Part shown: in pieces, positions 44,356 to 55,402 of the stretch
Numbering within the stretch: the stretch's first letter is position 1
How the letters are laid out: every line of letters begins with the position of its first letter
From: Chaetomium olivaceum
Taxonomy: Eukaryota; Ascomycota; Sordariomycetes; Sordariales; Chaetomiaceae
DNA length: 64,000 nucleotides
Assembly (NCBI GenBank): GCA_039881045.1
Contig: JAYWVB010000011.1
Coordinates: forward strand, 620,001 to 684,000
Direction: 5' to 3'
Translations under genes and position numbers: made by a program
Notes under the pieces: generated by a model
Databases searched by the model: none
What the model saw: the letters and a program-made list of their open reading frames with translations, nothing else
What the model was told of the DNA's origin: nothing

Positions 44356-45178
44356 CGCCGAGGCGCGATGACGGTTCCAACCTTTGGTCGCGTACTTGCA
44401 CGATCGGAGTTGAGGTCAATTTCAATGCGTGTCCGATAAATACCCGCAGGTGCTTTCTTCTTTGATACCAATGGACCTTTTTATTTACGTGTAATTCTGT
44501 CAATTTCCAAAGCCACAACTACAATTACAGCACACTTGTTGCCTAAATTTCCAGATAGCGGACCAACTTGACTGTTCTCATGCAAAGTCAGAAACTTGGC
44601 TCAGGTATGTACAGTAATTCGTTTTGATGATGTTGATAAGAGTAAGGGAACTGTGGAGGTGTGTATGTAATAATCCCCGTTACCCTACCTAGCTTTCGAA
44701 CACCTTTGGGAAGTATTTGATTCATATTCCAGTCGCTACTTGCATTGATAGCTCAGGTCATCTATCACTGTTGGTGCATTTGATAACTAATGAATATCAT
44801 TTCGAGGCTGACTCCGAAAAGGCATCCCTGCGAGCCGGGACAACATTCTCGCTGCCCTTTGAGCCATCATATTATGCTAAACCGTTATCAAAAAATTACT
44901 TTCTTGTTAAATGTAGACCAATAGTTTGACCCCTGTTGGCGTTGCTTCCATCGACGTTCAGTCAGATATCAAGTTCGATCCGGGCATGCAGCAACCCGTG
45001 CCCGCAAACGAAACTCGACGAACAGGAAGTGACAGCACCACACCTCGCGAAACAGCAACCAAAACCAAACACGAGATGAAAATGGGCGAAATGCATATTA
45101 ACGTTCGGTTGGCCCACACATCTCTCTCACCAATCCCTTCAACAATTTTCCGCAGAAGCCTCGAGGGCCAGCATCGCC
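44356..45178. promoter_or_regulatory. Divergent intergenic region between two orphans
   Basis: About 820 bp between starts on opposite strands. No clear promoter element was identified. Confidence 0.35.
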
Positions 45179-46296
45179 ATGTCGGTAGCCGCGTCAATCA
45201 AAGGGTACTATCGCGACTTGAGAAAGTCGGTACCACCCGATTTCAAGTCGGATCGGCGGATCGCATTAATTCTTGCCACCCAGCTTCCCTTTCCTAACGG
45301 CGTGGTTCCCGACGTTGTCAGGCCACAATTCCTCCGGGCCGATACCGATCAGCGGGCCGAAGCGATTGCCAACTCGTGCGCCAATGGTCTGGCAATCGAT
45401 TCCCTAATCATCTTGCTTCGTCAAGTCCTCGCGGCATGTCCCGACTTTAGACAAGGCACCGACTGCCGCCTCTTTACCCTAGCGTTTCACGACTTTGGCT
45501 GGAGCCGGGTGGACGACTACATCGTCAAGGGAAAATTCCTCGAGCTGCTGTATCCCACCGAGACCGATCAGCTGAATCGCGTCGACGTGACACTCGGCGA
45601 ACTGATCTGGCACCCCCTCATCACCAAATCCCTCTGGTCCAGCCCATCCCTCGCCTTCTTCCGCCGCCAAACCTGGGCCCAGAAACCCGGCATGACCGTG
45701 TTCGAACGCCACGAGCTCGACAACCGGCTGGCCTTCCCCCAAATCCCCTTCACCGTCCCCGACCAGTGCGGCCCCATCAACCTGACCAAATTCTTTTCGC
45801 GCAAGCTGGGCATCCTCCCCATCGACGGCTCCAGCGTCGCCTTCGCGGGGCTCATGCCCCCCATCATCCCCGTCATCCTGCGCGGCGGGCAGCCCTTCCG
45901 CACCATCCGCACCTTCGTCATCGACGGGCCCTGCGACTACCGCCTCCTCCGCGACGACACGATAGTGCCCATCAGCATCAAGCGGCGCTACCGGCTGCGC
46001 GCCGTGCTCAACCTGGCCGACAGCGACATCCGCACGTACCACCAGGACACCAGCCCCGTCGTGGAGCAGCTGGATCCCAGGCTGTCCGAGACGACGCGGC
46101 GGCCTGAGGAGCGGTACATGCCGAAGCTGTTGCGTGGGGAGCATGCGAGGGTTGGACGTTTGAGGATAGCCCCGCGCGCTACTTCTTGCTGGTCTACGTC
46201 GAGTATAATGTGCATAGCGCGCTGTTCCGGCCGGTGAGCAAGCGGTTCGGCGAGTATATCCCCCCGCTTGCGGGAAATGGTATGTGTCCTGTTTGA
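45179..46296 (+). CDS. Orphan globular protein, frameshifted near the C-terminus
   Basis: Not recognised. From MSVAASIKGYYRDLRKSVPPDFKSD it reads about 324 residues with good composition: TDCRLFTLAFHDFGWSRVDDYI, LGELIWHPLITKSLW, INLTKFFSRKLGILPIDGSSVAFAG and YMPKLLRGEHARV. At the GGG of 46149-46151 the frame changes; the other frame continues GWTFEDSPARYFLLVYVEYN and RPVSKRFGEYIPPLAGNG to a stop at 46294-46296, which reads much better than the basic tail ending at 46237. A single missing base explains it. An intron may instead start at the GTATGT of 46280. No signal peptide or membrane helix. Function unknown. Confidence 0.6.
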
Positions 46297-46549
46297 TGTC
46301 GTCGTGGTTGTGGTGGTTTGGATCTTCGTTGCATTGGTCGTTCGTTGAAGTGGTGAAGCTGACACTTGAGGTGGCGCAGGAGAGCAGAGATGGGCGGCGG
46401 CTCCGTATCTTCCCCTTAAGAAGGAAGATAAAAGGGGTAACAACAACTGTACAAAACCTCGACAGATTGAGATTACTCACACTCACAACAACACCTCGAG
46501 ATAGACATCGAGATCACCCACTCACTACACACCAGACTCAAGTCTCAAC

Positions 46550-46813
46550 ATGTCCGCCTCAACCCCTACCGCCATGAACGCCTTCCCCGACGACCCCCTC
46601 GTGCAAGCCGTGACGGCCCACGTAAAAGTCTACATGCAGCCCTACGACGCCTCCCACTCCTGGGACCACATCGAGCGCGTCGTCTCCCTGGCCCACCACA
46701 TCTACAACCACTCCGACGCCGCCTTCCAAGCATCCGCCGGCGCGCGGGAGTTGGCACTAGCGTGTCTTTTCCAGAGGGGGAGAAGGAAATTTTTGACGCG
46801 ACCGACACGCTAG
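46550..46813 (+). pseudogene. HD-domain phosphohydrolase remnant
   Basis: The first 65 or so residues match the start of small fungal HD hydrolases: NAFPDDPLVQAVTAHVKVYM and YDASHSWDHIERVVSLAHHIY. The expected LLHDVGDRK metal-binding block is replaced by CLFQRGRRKFL and the frame ends at 46813. The rest of the roughly 220-aa domain is absent downstream. The HD dyad needed for catalysis is missing. Truncation by deletion or insertion is likely. Confidence 0.6.
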
Positions 46814-48292
46814 GGCTGGGGCCATCAGTCTGGTGAGCCGATGACCAGAGACGTGGCACAATGAGAATGACGGCTCCCTATTCCGTTTGAGGGATGCCGC
46901 GGTGCGAACGGAGCGAGCTGAACCGGATTTAACAAGGTGATCGTTGCGGCGGGTATGCTGTTCCCCATGGTTAGTGACGTTGGTGGACGTGACCTAGAAA
47001 TAAAACACATACGTCGTCACCACGGCCAACTAAGCTTTCTAGGAAGTATTAGCATGGATGTCAACATATCATAGTAAGGGACTTGAATTACATACCATCT
47101 AGTCCGTCAGGCCCGTCCCGTCCTTTTCTGGATGCCATCCCTTTTTGAGGATGTCTTTGTATTGTGACATGATATGCTTCCGCTTTTTTTGTTCTAGTAT
47201 AACTACCTTATGTATCATGATCCTAGTGGCCGTTGAGGGCTAATGCTTTGAGGGGAAATCAACGTTATCCCTAACCAATAGCAAAAAGAAGTAGCAAAAG
47301 AAAAAGAAATGCAAGATGGTGAAAAGTAGCAAAAGCTCACTAGCCAACGCCTCTCCAGTCAGTCGTCACCGAGGGAGAGGGGGTGGCTAGTTACGAAAAC
47401 CCCCGGGCAGGTTTTGCGAAAAACCCGGGACAGTGTTGGGACTCGAACCTCGACCTCTCTATTGAGAAGGAAGTTGAGTCTGTCCCGGCGAGAACCACCG
47501 CCAGTTACCACTTGGCTACCGGCCGTGGTTCTCGTTGAAAAGAAGTAACGTGAATCGAATACATATACCCTGTGCGGGTGCCTGTGGGTGGCTGCGGGTG
47601 CCTGAATGACCAACGCTTTGACGCGAAGCTTGAAACGATCACACGAGCACCCGCTCGGCAAGGTACTCCGGTCACACAACTGAGCCGTATGTGGACTTAT
47701 GGCAGAAGATTTCTTGCCAGTGTCTCCCGAGATGCCCCCCGAGATCCCGCATTACTGGCGGCGGTGGGCGAACTCACCTTCGAAAGCCACAACAGGTTAT
47801 CAACCACACCCTCACCTGCGATGAAAGTGCCCTTACTAAGACGCTAGCTCACCGCATCACCATCGTCAGCATCAGAAGAATTGCCCTACTCTTCCTCGTA
47901 CATTTTGGTTCCGAAGTCCCCACAGCACCCAAACTTTCTGAAAGCTGAGCCGGCCAATGGCCGACGATGTGGCTCCTGATTCGGCAGGTGGGTCCAAATC
48001 GCCTTCTCGCAGGATGTTTCTTTCTTTTTTCCCTTTTTTTTCTTTACCAGCGAAACAGTCTGGTTCTCACTGCAGGTCACTGCTAACAACAATAATACCA
48101 TGCTTCATCTTTGTGGCAGTTCGTTTGGTTCGGTTCCTAACTTTTTTGACGCCGGTAGAAGGCAAAGAGCGAGAGTCAGGACAGGGGGAGATCCCTCTCC
48201 ACCGTTGAGTCCGATCGGCATGATTGACCATTTGCACGGTAGTTATTATTGTTCTTTCTCTAATTTTCTCAAGCCGTCCTAACATTCCCCCA
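46814..48292. other. Gene-poor region with a Pol III-box sequence
   Basis: No protein gene. Contains a hairpin (CTAGCCA at about 47340 and TGGCTAG at about 47386) and a tRNA-like sequence described separately. The remainder shows nothing recognisable. Confidence 0.4.
47419..47525 (-). other. tRNA-like sequence with A and B boxes (not a valid tRNA)
   Basis: On the minus strand, an A-box match TAGCCAAGTGG (47518-47508) and a perfect B-box match GGTTCGAGTCC (47449-47439) are followed by a T5 run (47423-47419). The cloverleaf fails: only two T-stem pairs form and the outer arms do not pair as an acceptor stem. A 9-bp inverted repeat CCGGGACAG/CTGTCCCGG lies inside. It may be a decayed tRNA or a SINE head. 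Confidence 0.4.
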
Positions 48293-49551
48293 TTATTTCG
48301 TCGTGATTGACCTCTTGTCATACTCGACAGTGATATCTGTAACCCGCAGAATCCCGTCGTCGGTCTGCAACCTCCCCCCTCATCACCCAGTATGCTCCTG
48401 TCGCTGCGGTCATCGACCGACTTCTGCAGCTGCAGGTCATTCTCACTATTGCCCGGCAAAGGAGGTCTACTCGTCTCGGTCCGTCTACTGTGGTTGTTGC
48501 TGCTGCTGCCGATGCCCATCTCCTTGTCATAAAAGCTGCTTCGGGTGCGGTGGTGGTGTTGGAGCGACGTCTTGGCCTCGCGGCAGAGCACACGGAGCAT
48601 GGGGATGCTGGCGGCGATGATGGAGGAGCAGACCTCGGCGTTGCCCCAGATCCAGAGCGTGATACCCTGGGCTAGAGGTTTGTTAGCGAACGGATTCTAA
48701 TGTCTCTCGTCAGAGCGGGTGGGTTACCAAAGTCGGGCTCCAGCAACTTCGGGATCTTGCTAGTCTTGACGGCGGCGGTGGCCCCGGCAAATATACCCAT
48801 GCTCATGGCAAGACCTGCGCCAATCTTTTCCTTGCGCTTCATTTGCAGACCCCATAAGAACTTCCACGGAAGCAACGCCAGGGCGAAATCCATCAGTGCC
48901 GAGTACCCACAGGAGAAAAGGTTGTAGTAGACGACGACCTTGGGGTCCCAGCATGTGCCCTCGACGGTCATGTCCCAAGTTTTGTGGATTGGCATGCAGC
49001 TGATCCAGGGGAAGAGTGCTGATACGGTCATGGCGACGTTCATGGAGATGATGCAAAACCATGTGAGCTTCCTGTACCAGCCGTCTGTAATCTGCAGAAG
49101 CGTGAGGCCGAACGATGTCTTGCTCCAGACAGCGGCGGTTATGGAGAAGGTACCGGCCACGTTGGTGGGTAGGAGTAGAGTGTTTATGTTGTGCATGTCG
49201 AAGTCCCAAATATGTAGTCCATAACCTAGGCTGGCCGCATAGGTGAGGATCGATGACTCGATGATGATGCAGACCTGGTTGTATGAGCATCGCTGAAAGA
49301 AAAAAAAAGATGGGGAAAGAGAGCAAAGCGCCTACCCATGAAGCGATGAGGATAACATCATCCCACCACAAACTTCGTCGCTTTAACAAGCGGCAATAGA
49401 TGCGTAAAGAGAGGAATATTGTGGAAAGGAGTGCTTGTGACCAGATGCTGGCAAGGAGCTTTGGGGCGGCATTGTCGTGCGGAAGACCGGCCAGTTCCTC
49501 CGGAGTCAGAGGAACCGAAACGACCGCGTACTGGTCTGGCGTTTCGTGCAT
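48293..49551 (-). CDS. Rhodopsin-domain (SAT4/PTH11-like) integral membrane protein, frameshifted tail
   Basis: Seven-helix fungal membrane protein of the large rhodopsin-like family; receptor-like or unknown role at the plasma membrane. Exon 1 is 49551-49336, exon 2 is 49274-48728 and exon 3 starts at 48666. The first join gives LIASWVCIIIESSILTYAASLGYGLHIWDFD. Hydrophobic helices follow (NTLLLPTNVAGTFSITAAVW, WFCIISMNVAMTVSALFPWI, FSCGYSALMDFALALLPW, AGLAMSMGIFAGATAAVKT) and exon 3 holds ITLWIWGNAEVCSSIIAASIP. The second splice leaves one G too many for the frame, and a run of six C (48374-48379) causes a second break: the other frame gives the family ending GILRVTDITVEYD and stops at 48293-48295. 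The long basic tail in the uncorrected frame is probably an artefact. Confidence 0.8.
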
Positions 49552-51064
49552 GGATGCAGTGCTGTGTTCGGCGCCTAGCTCCAGTTGTCCAGCACCGCTT
49601 GCTTCTTACGTGTAGGCAGCCACGTGGTAACCGTTTGCAAAGGCGCACCTCGCATGAGGTATAAGAAAAGAAGAAGGCGGTTTATGGGACGGCAAAGGCG
49701 GGATCTTCGGGGAGTCATCTGGGCGCTAGATGCCCCTCCGAGGGGCGCACGTTTCCTTTCCCCTGCAAGAATGATGCTCGATCAAGACCAGCACATAACT
49801 AGGGGCATGATTTGCACCCGACGACAGCCAGCCAACCCAATCACCCAAAAGGCGGAAGGCCTGATGAGAGATCTTCGTGTGGAGGCGCCGCTAGTGCGTT
49901 TAGTAAGGAGCTTTCGGTCAGCGCCTATCCCGGATGGAGGCTAGAAAAACGGCATTTGCCATGGCGGGGAGTCCGGTTTTTTAGCACTTTGCTCTGTCTC
50001 ACATCTCGGAGAGGGATTGTCTCCGAAGGCGTTGACCGTATCAGTTAGACCGGATGCCATTATTTTGGTTCATTTCCCACCGAGTTGAGTTTCGACCTTT
50101 GAAGGGCAGGACATAGACTGTAGACATGTGTTGGACATGACAGCGTTGTTGGCTGGGTTGACTGGGGTGCCGAGCATTGATACACTGCATGACGTTGAAA
50201 TCGAGCAGCAGGGGCGTCGGGAACGAGGGCATGAAGACACGGGTGACCGGGTGCCTGGATATCTCGATGCGATGCCGGGTGATGAATGGTCGATCAACAA
50301 GGACGGCCTGGCGAGATTCCGAGGGAGCGGTTCACCTTTTACCCCACCAATCGCGTGGACATCCCACACCAATTTCAGGAAACTGGGGTTAACACGCGCC
50401 AAGAGCGATGGAGAAGCGCGGTCAAGAACTCAGGGTGTTAGCGGTGGGATCGTCATCAACAATATCAGTTTCGGGAAAGGAACGACTTTGCGTCAGGGTT
50501 GGTCTTCGGCACAGCAGCGTTGTTTTGTCTTTGGGGTCAGGGTTGTTGTGTGCAGGCAGGCGCGTTGAAGTTCAATCCGAGCTGCAGTGGCGAGCTGAAA
50601 TTCACACATATTTTACATGGATCATCACTTTTGGCAAATTATTTGGCTTTGAACACATAAATTCATAGTAAATGTCTAGCCCGGCCAGCGAGGTTGTTTA
50701 CCTACCCCAGCCTGTCAATCCAGTCCTCTTCCATAGCAATCGTCTTCTACTCTATGTAGTACCTCCCTACCTGAATTAGCGCTCTTTTGCCCTCACCCCG
50801 CTGGTCAGCACTCAATCCAACTCTTTCTTCTCTCCTCGTTGTGCTGGGAGCGAAGCATGGTTCTTAATGACTAGCGCTTGTCATGCCATCTCTTCTTATG
50901 AAACTCGACCTCCTTCTCCCTCTTTTTCTTCTCCTCGCTTTCCCTATCTCTCTCCTTTTCCTTCTCTCCCCTTTTCTCTTCTGCCTCCAGGCTCCCAATC
51001 AATGCGGGATGTGAAGTCCCAATGCCATTTCGTTTCTGGCGTAATCCCATCGGCTCCCTTGCCA
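49552..51064. other. Intergenic region
   Basis: About 1.5 kb. Frames of 110-146 codons overlap on both strands near 50.1-50.6 kb with no domain or splice support. The region 50760-51000 is pyrimidine-rich, probably the leader of the next gene. Confidence 0.35.
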
Positions 51065-51841
51065 ATGACGATAGTGACCGGGTGCACGTCAAAGTCTGGT
51101 AATATCCTCCATACTGAGCACCGTCAAACCCCATTCAGCGGTGGAGTCGTAGAAGTTGAACGTCTGTTGTGGTCGAAGCGGAGATTGAGTTCCAGCCCCG
51201 TGCCCGAGGCGGAGGCCGTGGGACTCTACGCCCCAGATGGACTCCTCGGGTCGTTCGGCTCCTACGAGAAGAACCTCGAGCCGAGCCTCGCTTACCTCCG
51301 TGAAACTGAGCGCCGGTTCAAGGCATACAAGAAGGCAGTAGACAAGGCCGTGGATAACAAGGAGCACATCAAAGCCGGCAGACGCTACCGATGCTGCGAT
51401 TGCCCACAACACGCCAGCATGCACCGTGACATTGTGAGCGAGCTCAACAGGACGGCACCAAGCATTGCGCAGCTGGATTATCCCATCTCCAGGGCCAGGA
51501 TCAGCCTCACGAAAGCCGCAGAACAGGTCAAGTGAGAGTTGGAAACGACCATCCCTTTCCCTTTTGAGGAACTGATCAACGCGGGAACACAGCTCCTGTT
51601 TGTGGCCAAGTGGCCGATGGCGGTTCTCCGGGATGTCAACTAGTTCCATAACATGACAACCAAGATCATCAGAGACGACGGAACAGCAGTGGAGCGGCAG
51701 TACCTGGTTCGAAGGGTCAGCAAAATCACTGGCTCCATCATGAGCCTCAGGGAGGGCTACAAGATGCGATCCAATGGAAAAGTGCAGAACGAGGATCCGG
51801 GCGCTTCGAAGCTCATGATCCAGGAGCAGGAGTTTGTTTAA
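51065..51841 (+). pseudogene. Coiled-coil orphan with two in-frame stop codons
   Basis: Not recognised. One plus-strand frame runs through GSYEKNLEPSLAYLRETERR, FKAYKKAVDKAVDNKEHI, RDIVSELNRTAPSIAQLD and RISLTKAAEQVK, meets TGA at 51533, continues ELETTIPFPFEELINAGTQL and VAKWPMAVLRDVN, meets TAG near 51638, and continues TTKIIRDDGTAVERQYLVRR to TAA at 51841. The text between the stops keeps the same helical, charged character, so these look like nonsense mutations (CGA to TGA and CAG to TAG would each be one C-to-T change). The start is uncertain; 51065 is the Met after the pyrimidine-rich leader, though the frame is open back to 50867. Confidence 0.5.
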
Positions 51842-52599
51842 CCTAACAGAAGACATCAACAACTTGCTAAGCGGAGCAACCGTAGTCAAAACTCTATTCC
51901 AGTGCTAATCAGTAAGCCGGCCGTTTACCCGTAGCCTCAAATAAAGATATCTACAACTAACTTAACCTGTCTTCCAAGCCCTCGTTGTTCAGCAGAGCCA
52001 CGATATCACGAAATACAACGCCCCAGGGTCGACCTTGGTGCGGTACAGGACTAAGTCTCAGTCGCTCCAACCGTGCAACAGCGTAACCTACTCCAGCGCG
52101 CCAACGTCGCTACCATCGATATCCACCACCCCGCCATCGTCGTATTCAGACAGAAGCTCTACCTCAACGCCATCCACACGACGGAGTACTGGCTGTACAA
52201 GGCGCAGCGGGCGTACAACTACGCGGCGTTGAACGACGACGACATCATCGGCGATGTGCCAGGACTTACAAACACAGTCACATCACATATATTCTAGTTT
52301 GTTACTTTCTACCTTTCATCTTTCTAAATTCTCACCGAAAACGCTATTGCTAGAACCTTGGCTAATAAGCAAGTACAGCTCTACTACTGCTAGCATTTAA
52401 TACAGTGTTGTCAGACTCGGAACAGCTCCAGCCCAGTCCAGCACTCCTACTGCGCCACTGTGCGCTTCCATGCCTCATATGCAACAGCAGCACTAGGTTG
52501 TACGACGTTAGTCTTCATTCCAAGATGTAACAAGGAGCAGGTATGTAGCTCCTTGGTATTGTATACAAAGACCAAACACGGAGAAAACAGCATGTTCAC
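51842..52599. other. Intergenic, with one short open frame
   Basis: A 74-codon plus frame at 52073-52297 (IHHPAIVVFRQKLYLNAIH) reads like protein but has no recognisable domain or partner exons, so it is not called. Confidence 0.35.
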
Positions 52600-53152
52600 C
52601 TAACCAGACAGGGGACTAGACACGTACCTGTGTGCAGCCTTTTCCCATTCATTCCCGTACTGTGAGGCTACCCGGCTCGCGGTGAAATAGTCTTGACCGC
52701 ACATATAAAGGTCGCTATCAACTTTCTTTTTGTCATCCATGTAGGCCTTCTTGGCCTTATCTTCTGCGTCAATAGCCTGTTTGTACTTGTTGAATGCATT
52801 CTCGATAGCAGCCAGTCGACGCGCCCTGTTCTCTCCCTCTCCGCTGAGCTTGGCTAAACGCTCAGCGGGCATGAAGGAGTCGTGATGGACAGGGGCACTC
52901 GGGTGCTCGTTGTGGTGGATCTGGTGGGCGCTGGGCGGCCGCTTGCTTCTCCTTGCTTCAAGGTTTGCTGTTTAGCGGGCGCATTGTTTGGTGTGGCTGG
53001 CTGGTGTTGGGCAGGTCCCTGTCCAGACTGTGCCTGAGGACTAATTTAGCTACCTGCTCTGTAAACATGGAATCGGGAGTCGAGCTTACTCTGGTGGTAG
53101 AGCTGCTGGCAGGTGCGGCGGGCCGAGGCTTCTGGGAAACAATGGTAAGCAT
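52600..53152 (-). CDS. Small coiled-coil orphan, intron and probable frameshift
   Basis: Not recognised. Exon 1 starts MLTIVSQKPRPAAPASSSTTR (53152) and ends at a GTAAGC donor (about 53089). After an acceptor near 53033 the sequence reads AQSGQGPAQHQPATPNNAPA, then KQQTLKQGEA. In another frame from about 52945 come KRPPSAHQIHHNEHPSAPV and FMPAERLAKLSGEGENRARR, then a helix IENAFNKYKQAIDAEDKAKK and a Cys-containing end. One base near 52940-52950 would join them. The N-terminal half is disordered (Pro/Gln/Ala), the C-terminal half coiled. The helix faintly resembles RRFKAYKKAVDKAVDNKEH of the pseudogene at 51.3 kb. Confidence 0.4.
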
Positions 53153-55402
53153 GTTGAGGGATGAAAACGGAGTTTATATAAGAAAACGTGGGATAATATT
53201 GGTAAAAGGCGTAAGAGATAAGACCTGTTTTTAGTTTGTGCGATAAGAGGATGTGGGATTTTGTAGGTTATGATGATAGAAACGTATTCGAAAGGGTGGC
53301 ATGAGAAGGAGTCTTATACGTCTGTAAACATCAACTATTCTCGATTAAACCCCTGTATGTCCTGGTGTTGGCCCGTTAGATGCCCGAGCTAGTCCTATAA
53401 TTCGGCCTCGGATTAATGCTTGTAACTCCTAGGTTAGTAGGTAGCCTGCCTCTGACCAACGTCACCAACCAGGCACCCACCCAACTGAAACACCCTTCGG
53501 GCGGACTTCTAGTCACCCCACACTTCAAACAAGCTAAATCCGGCAATTCCGAAAGACCAAAATAGCTACCTACCTTTATGTGTGAAATAGTGGAGTGTGT
53601 TCTTGCCCAGTTGAAATCCAGACAAGCACAAAAAAAGAAACCTTGGAGATAGGCATCTCAGGTACCTAAGGTAGTTCAGGTATCTTAGTACAGGACAGGT
53701 AAGTTCCTACCTCAGGTACTACCTAGGTATGGAGTCAGGTGTTGATTAGTCTAAATAAGGTAGGATGTTCCCTCATTTGCAGAATCCTGATTTCAAGCAT
53801 GCAACAACCATTTCTGTCTTGGGGCAATCAATGGCTTTCTGGCGCTTCGCAACTTCGAACTTCCCCGTCATACGATCCACTGAAGCTCATTGGTATTCAG
53901 TTCTCCTTAAACCATGCCCGTCCACATCCCAAAATCGCATCCTAATCCCGCACCCTAACTCCTAACCCCCTTTAGTGACAGCCCTCCTCTTCCTTTCGCA
54001 CAGGCTGCCACTCCAACATCCACTTCCCCTAGCCCACCTCGACAGCTCGTCCCTGGCCCACCATCCCTCCATCGGGCACCCTTTGCCGCACTCGCCTCCC
54101 CGTCGCGTCCCAAATCTCTTACCACCGTCTCACACTAGTCCCTCTCCCTCTTCCCCTCTTCCTCATCAACCCCATAACAGACCACCCCCGTGACATTCAC
54201 CCCCCGGCCCAACGACCGACGGCTGGCCCCTTCGCACCGCTCGCAATCCTACGCCGCCGCCCTCTCCACCTTCATCCCAACCTGCTAGACGATTTAGCGC
54301 CGGGAGGGGGGGCATCGTGTCGTAGCTTGTTCGGGTGCTGTCGTTCCCTCATCGGCGGACGGCGTTGCTGGGCGGTGATCCAAGGCTCCGTCGGACCCGG
54401 TCGGCTGGTTGTGGGGTGAATTTGAGCTGTTTGAAGTTCAGGCTCCGGGTTTAGGCCCAGGGCTATTGTGCCGTTCCAGCTGTTGGGTGGGTAATTACTA
54501 GGTAGTCATGGTGTTGGTGCCGACGAAAGAAATGTTGATTGTGAGGGTTGGCTGCCGCCGCTTCTATTTCGAACTGTGGAGCACCGGCATGCCTTGACAT
54601 GTATGGTGGGCCGGGCCTGCCGTTGGGATTACGTGATTCATGTTAGAATACCATGCTGTTACATGTCGAGGATGAAGAGACTTATGGCTGTAATGAAGAC
54701 GGGCTTATGGAGGTAGGCCGATCCCTTGCCCCCAACCTTTGTAGGGATACTTGTGAGCCCTGTACTAAGAAGATTCGCCGTGAAAGACGCGGAGTAAGAC
54801 CTTCTCCGCCTGCAGTATTACGATAACCGGGCGGACACATTCCGGGGGACCTATGGCATCATGTCGCTGCCCCGGCAAGCATCCACTATATACCCGAGCA
54901 ACGTCGTTACCCCCTTCCAAACTTTCCTATAGAATTCCGAATTATTAAAGACATGGTTCCTATAACCAATGTCTCTCAACGGAGAGGTCACGAGCTAGTT
55001 TACGATCACTTCAAACTGCAGGCAGTCAAGAGGAGTGCTGAATGATGAAGTACATACTACAGCTAGTTAAGCCAAGAATGTTACGCTACTAGTACGACTA
55101 GTTTCCTACAACGCTGCTTGTACGTCGATTGCTATTCCGCCACACCCTTCCTCCTTCAAGTGCGGACCCGGAGATTTTAAACGGTTGAGATCGAGGGCAG
55201 CACCTAGAGGTGGTTAATGCTGACACTGGCCGCTTAGAGAACCGTCCCTGGCTGCCCGAGTATCGATGGGATGTTCGTTGCTTAGGACTGTTGCGGGGTT
55301 GATCCTCCATTTGGCAAAAACCCCTCGGCTTGCCTCTGAATATCATCCCGTACACCCTCCAGCGTCAGCGAGTACTCCCACAGCGGGTAACCTCCTGCAC
55401 AC
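53153..55402. other. 2.2-kb gene-free region
   Basis: Contains clustered CCTAGGTA/GGTACCTAAGG-type palindromes at about 53655-53735, a pyrimidine-rich stretch at 53940-54200 that yields only low-complexity frames, and no recognisable gene. Confidence 0.4.
53655..53735. repeat. Cluster of GGTACCT/CCTAGGTA palindromic motifs
   Basis: Repeated AGGTACCTAAGGTAG, AGGTATCTTAG and GGTACTACCTAGGTATGG elements, similar to the motif at 18340-18400. Confidence 0.6.

Noticed and set aside
45479..46486. 335-codon minus-strand frame
   Set aside because: Antisense of the orphan at 45179, which has better composition.
47419..47525. Intron-containing tRNA gene
   Set aside because: A and B boxes and a terminator are present, but the T stem has two pairs and the acceptor ends do not pair.
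50070..50568. Plus and minus frames of 110-146 codons
   Set aside because: They overlap each other antisense, and neither has a domain, conserved motif or splice support.
51089..51889. 266-codon uninterrupted minus frame
   Set aside because: The plus frame has coiled-coil character on both sides of its stops, while the minus frame is Leu/Val/His-rich shadow-like text. I favour the plus strand, but not with certainty.
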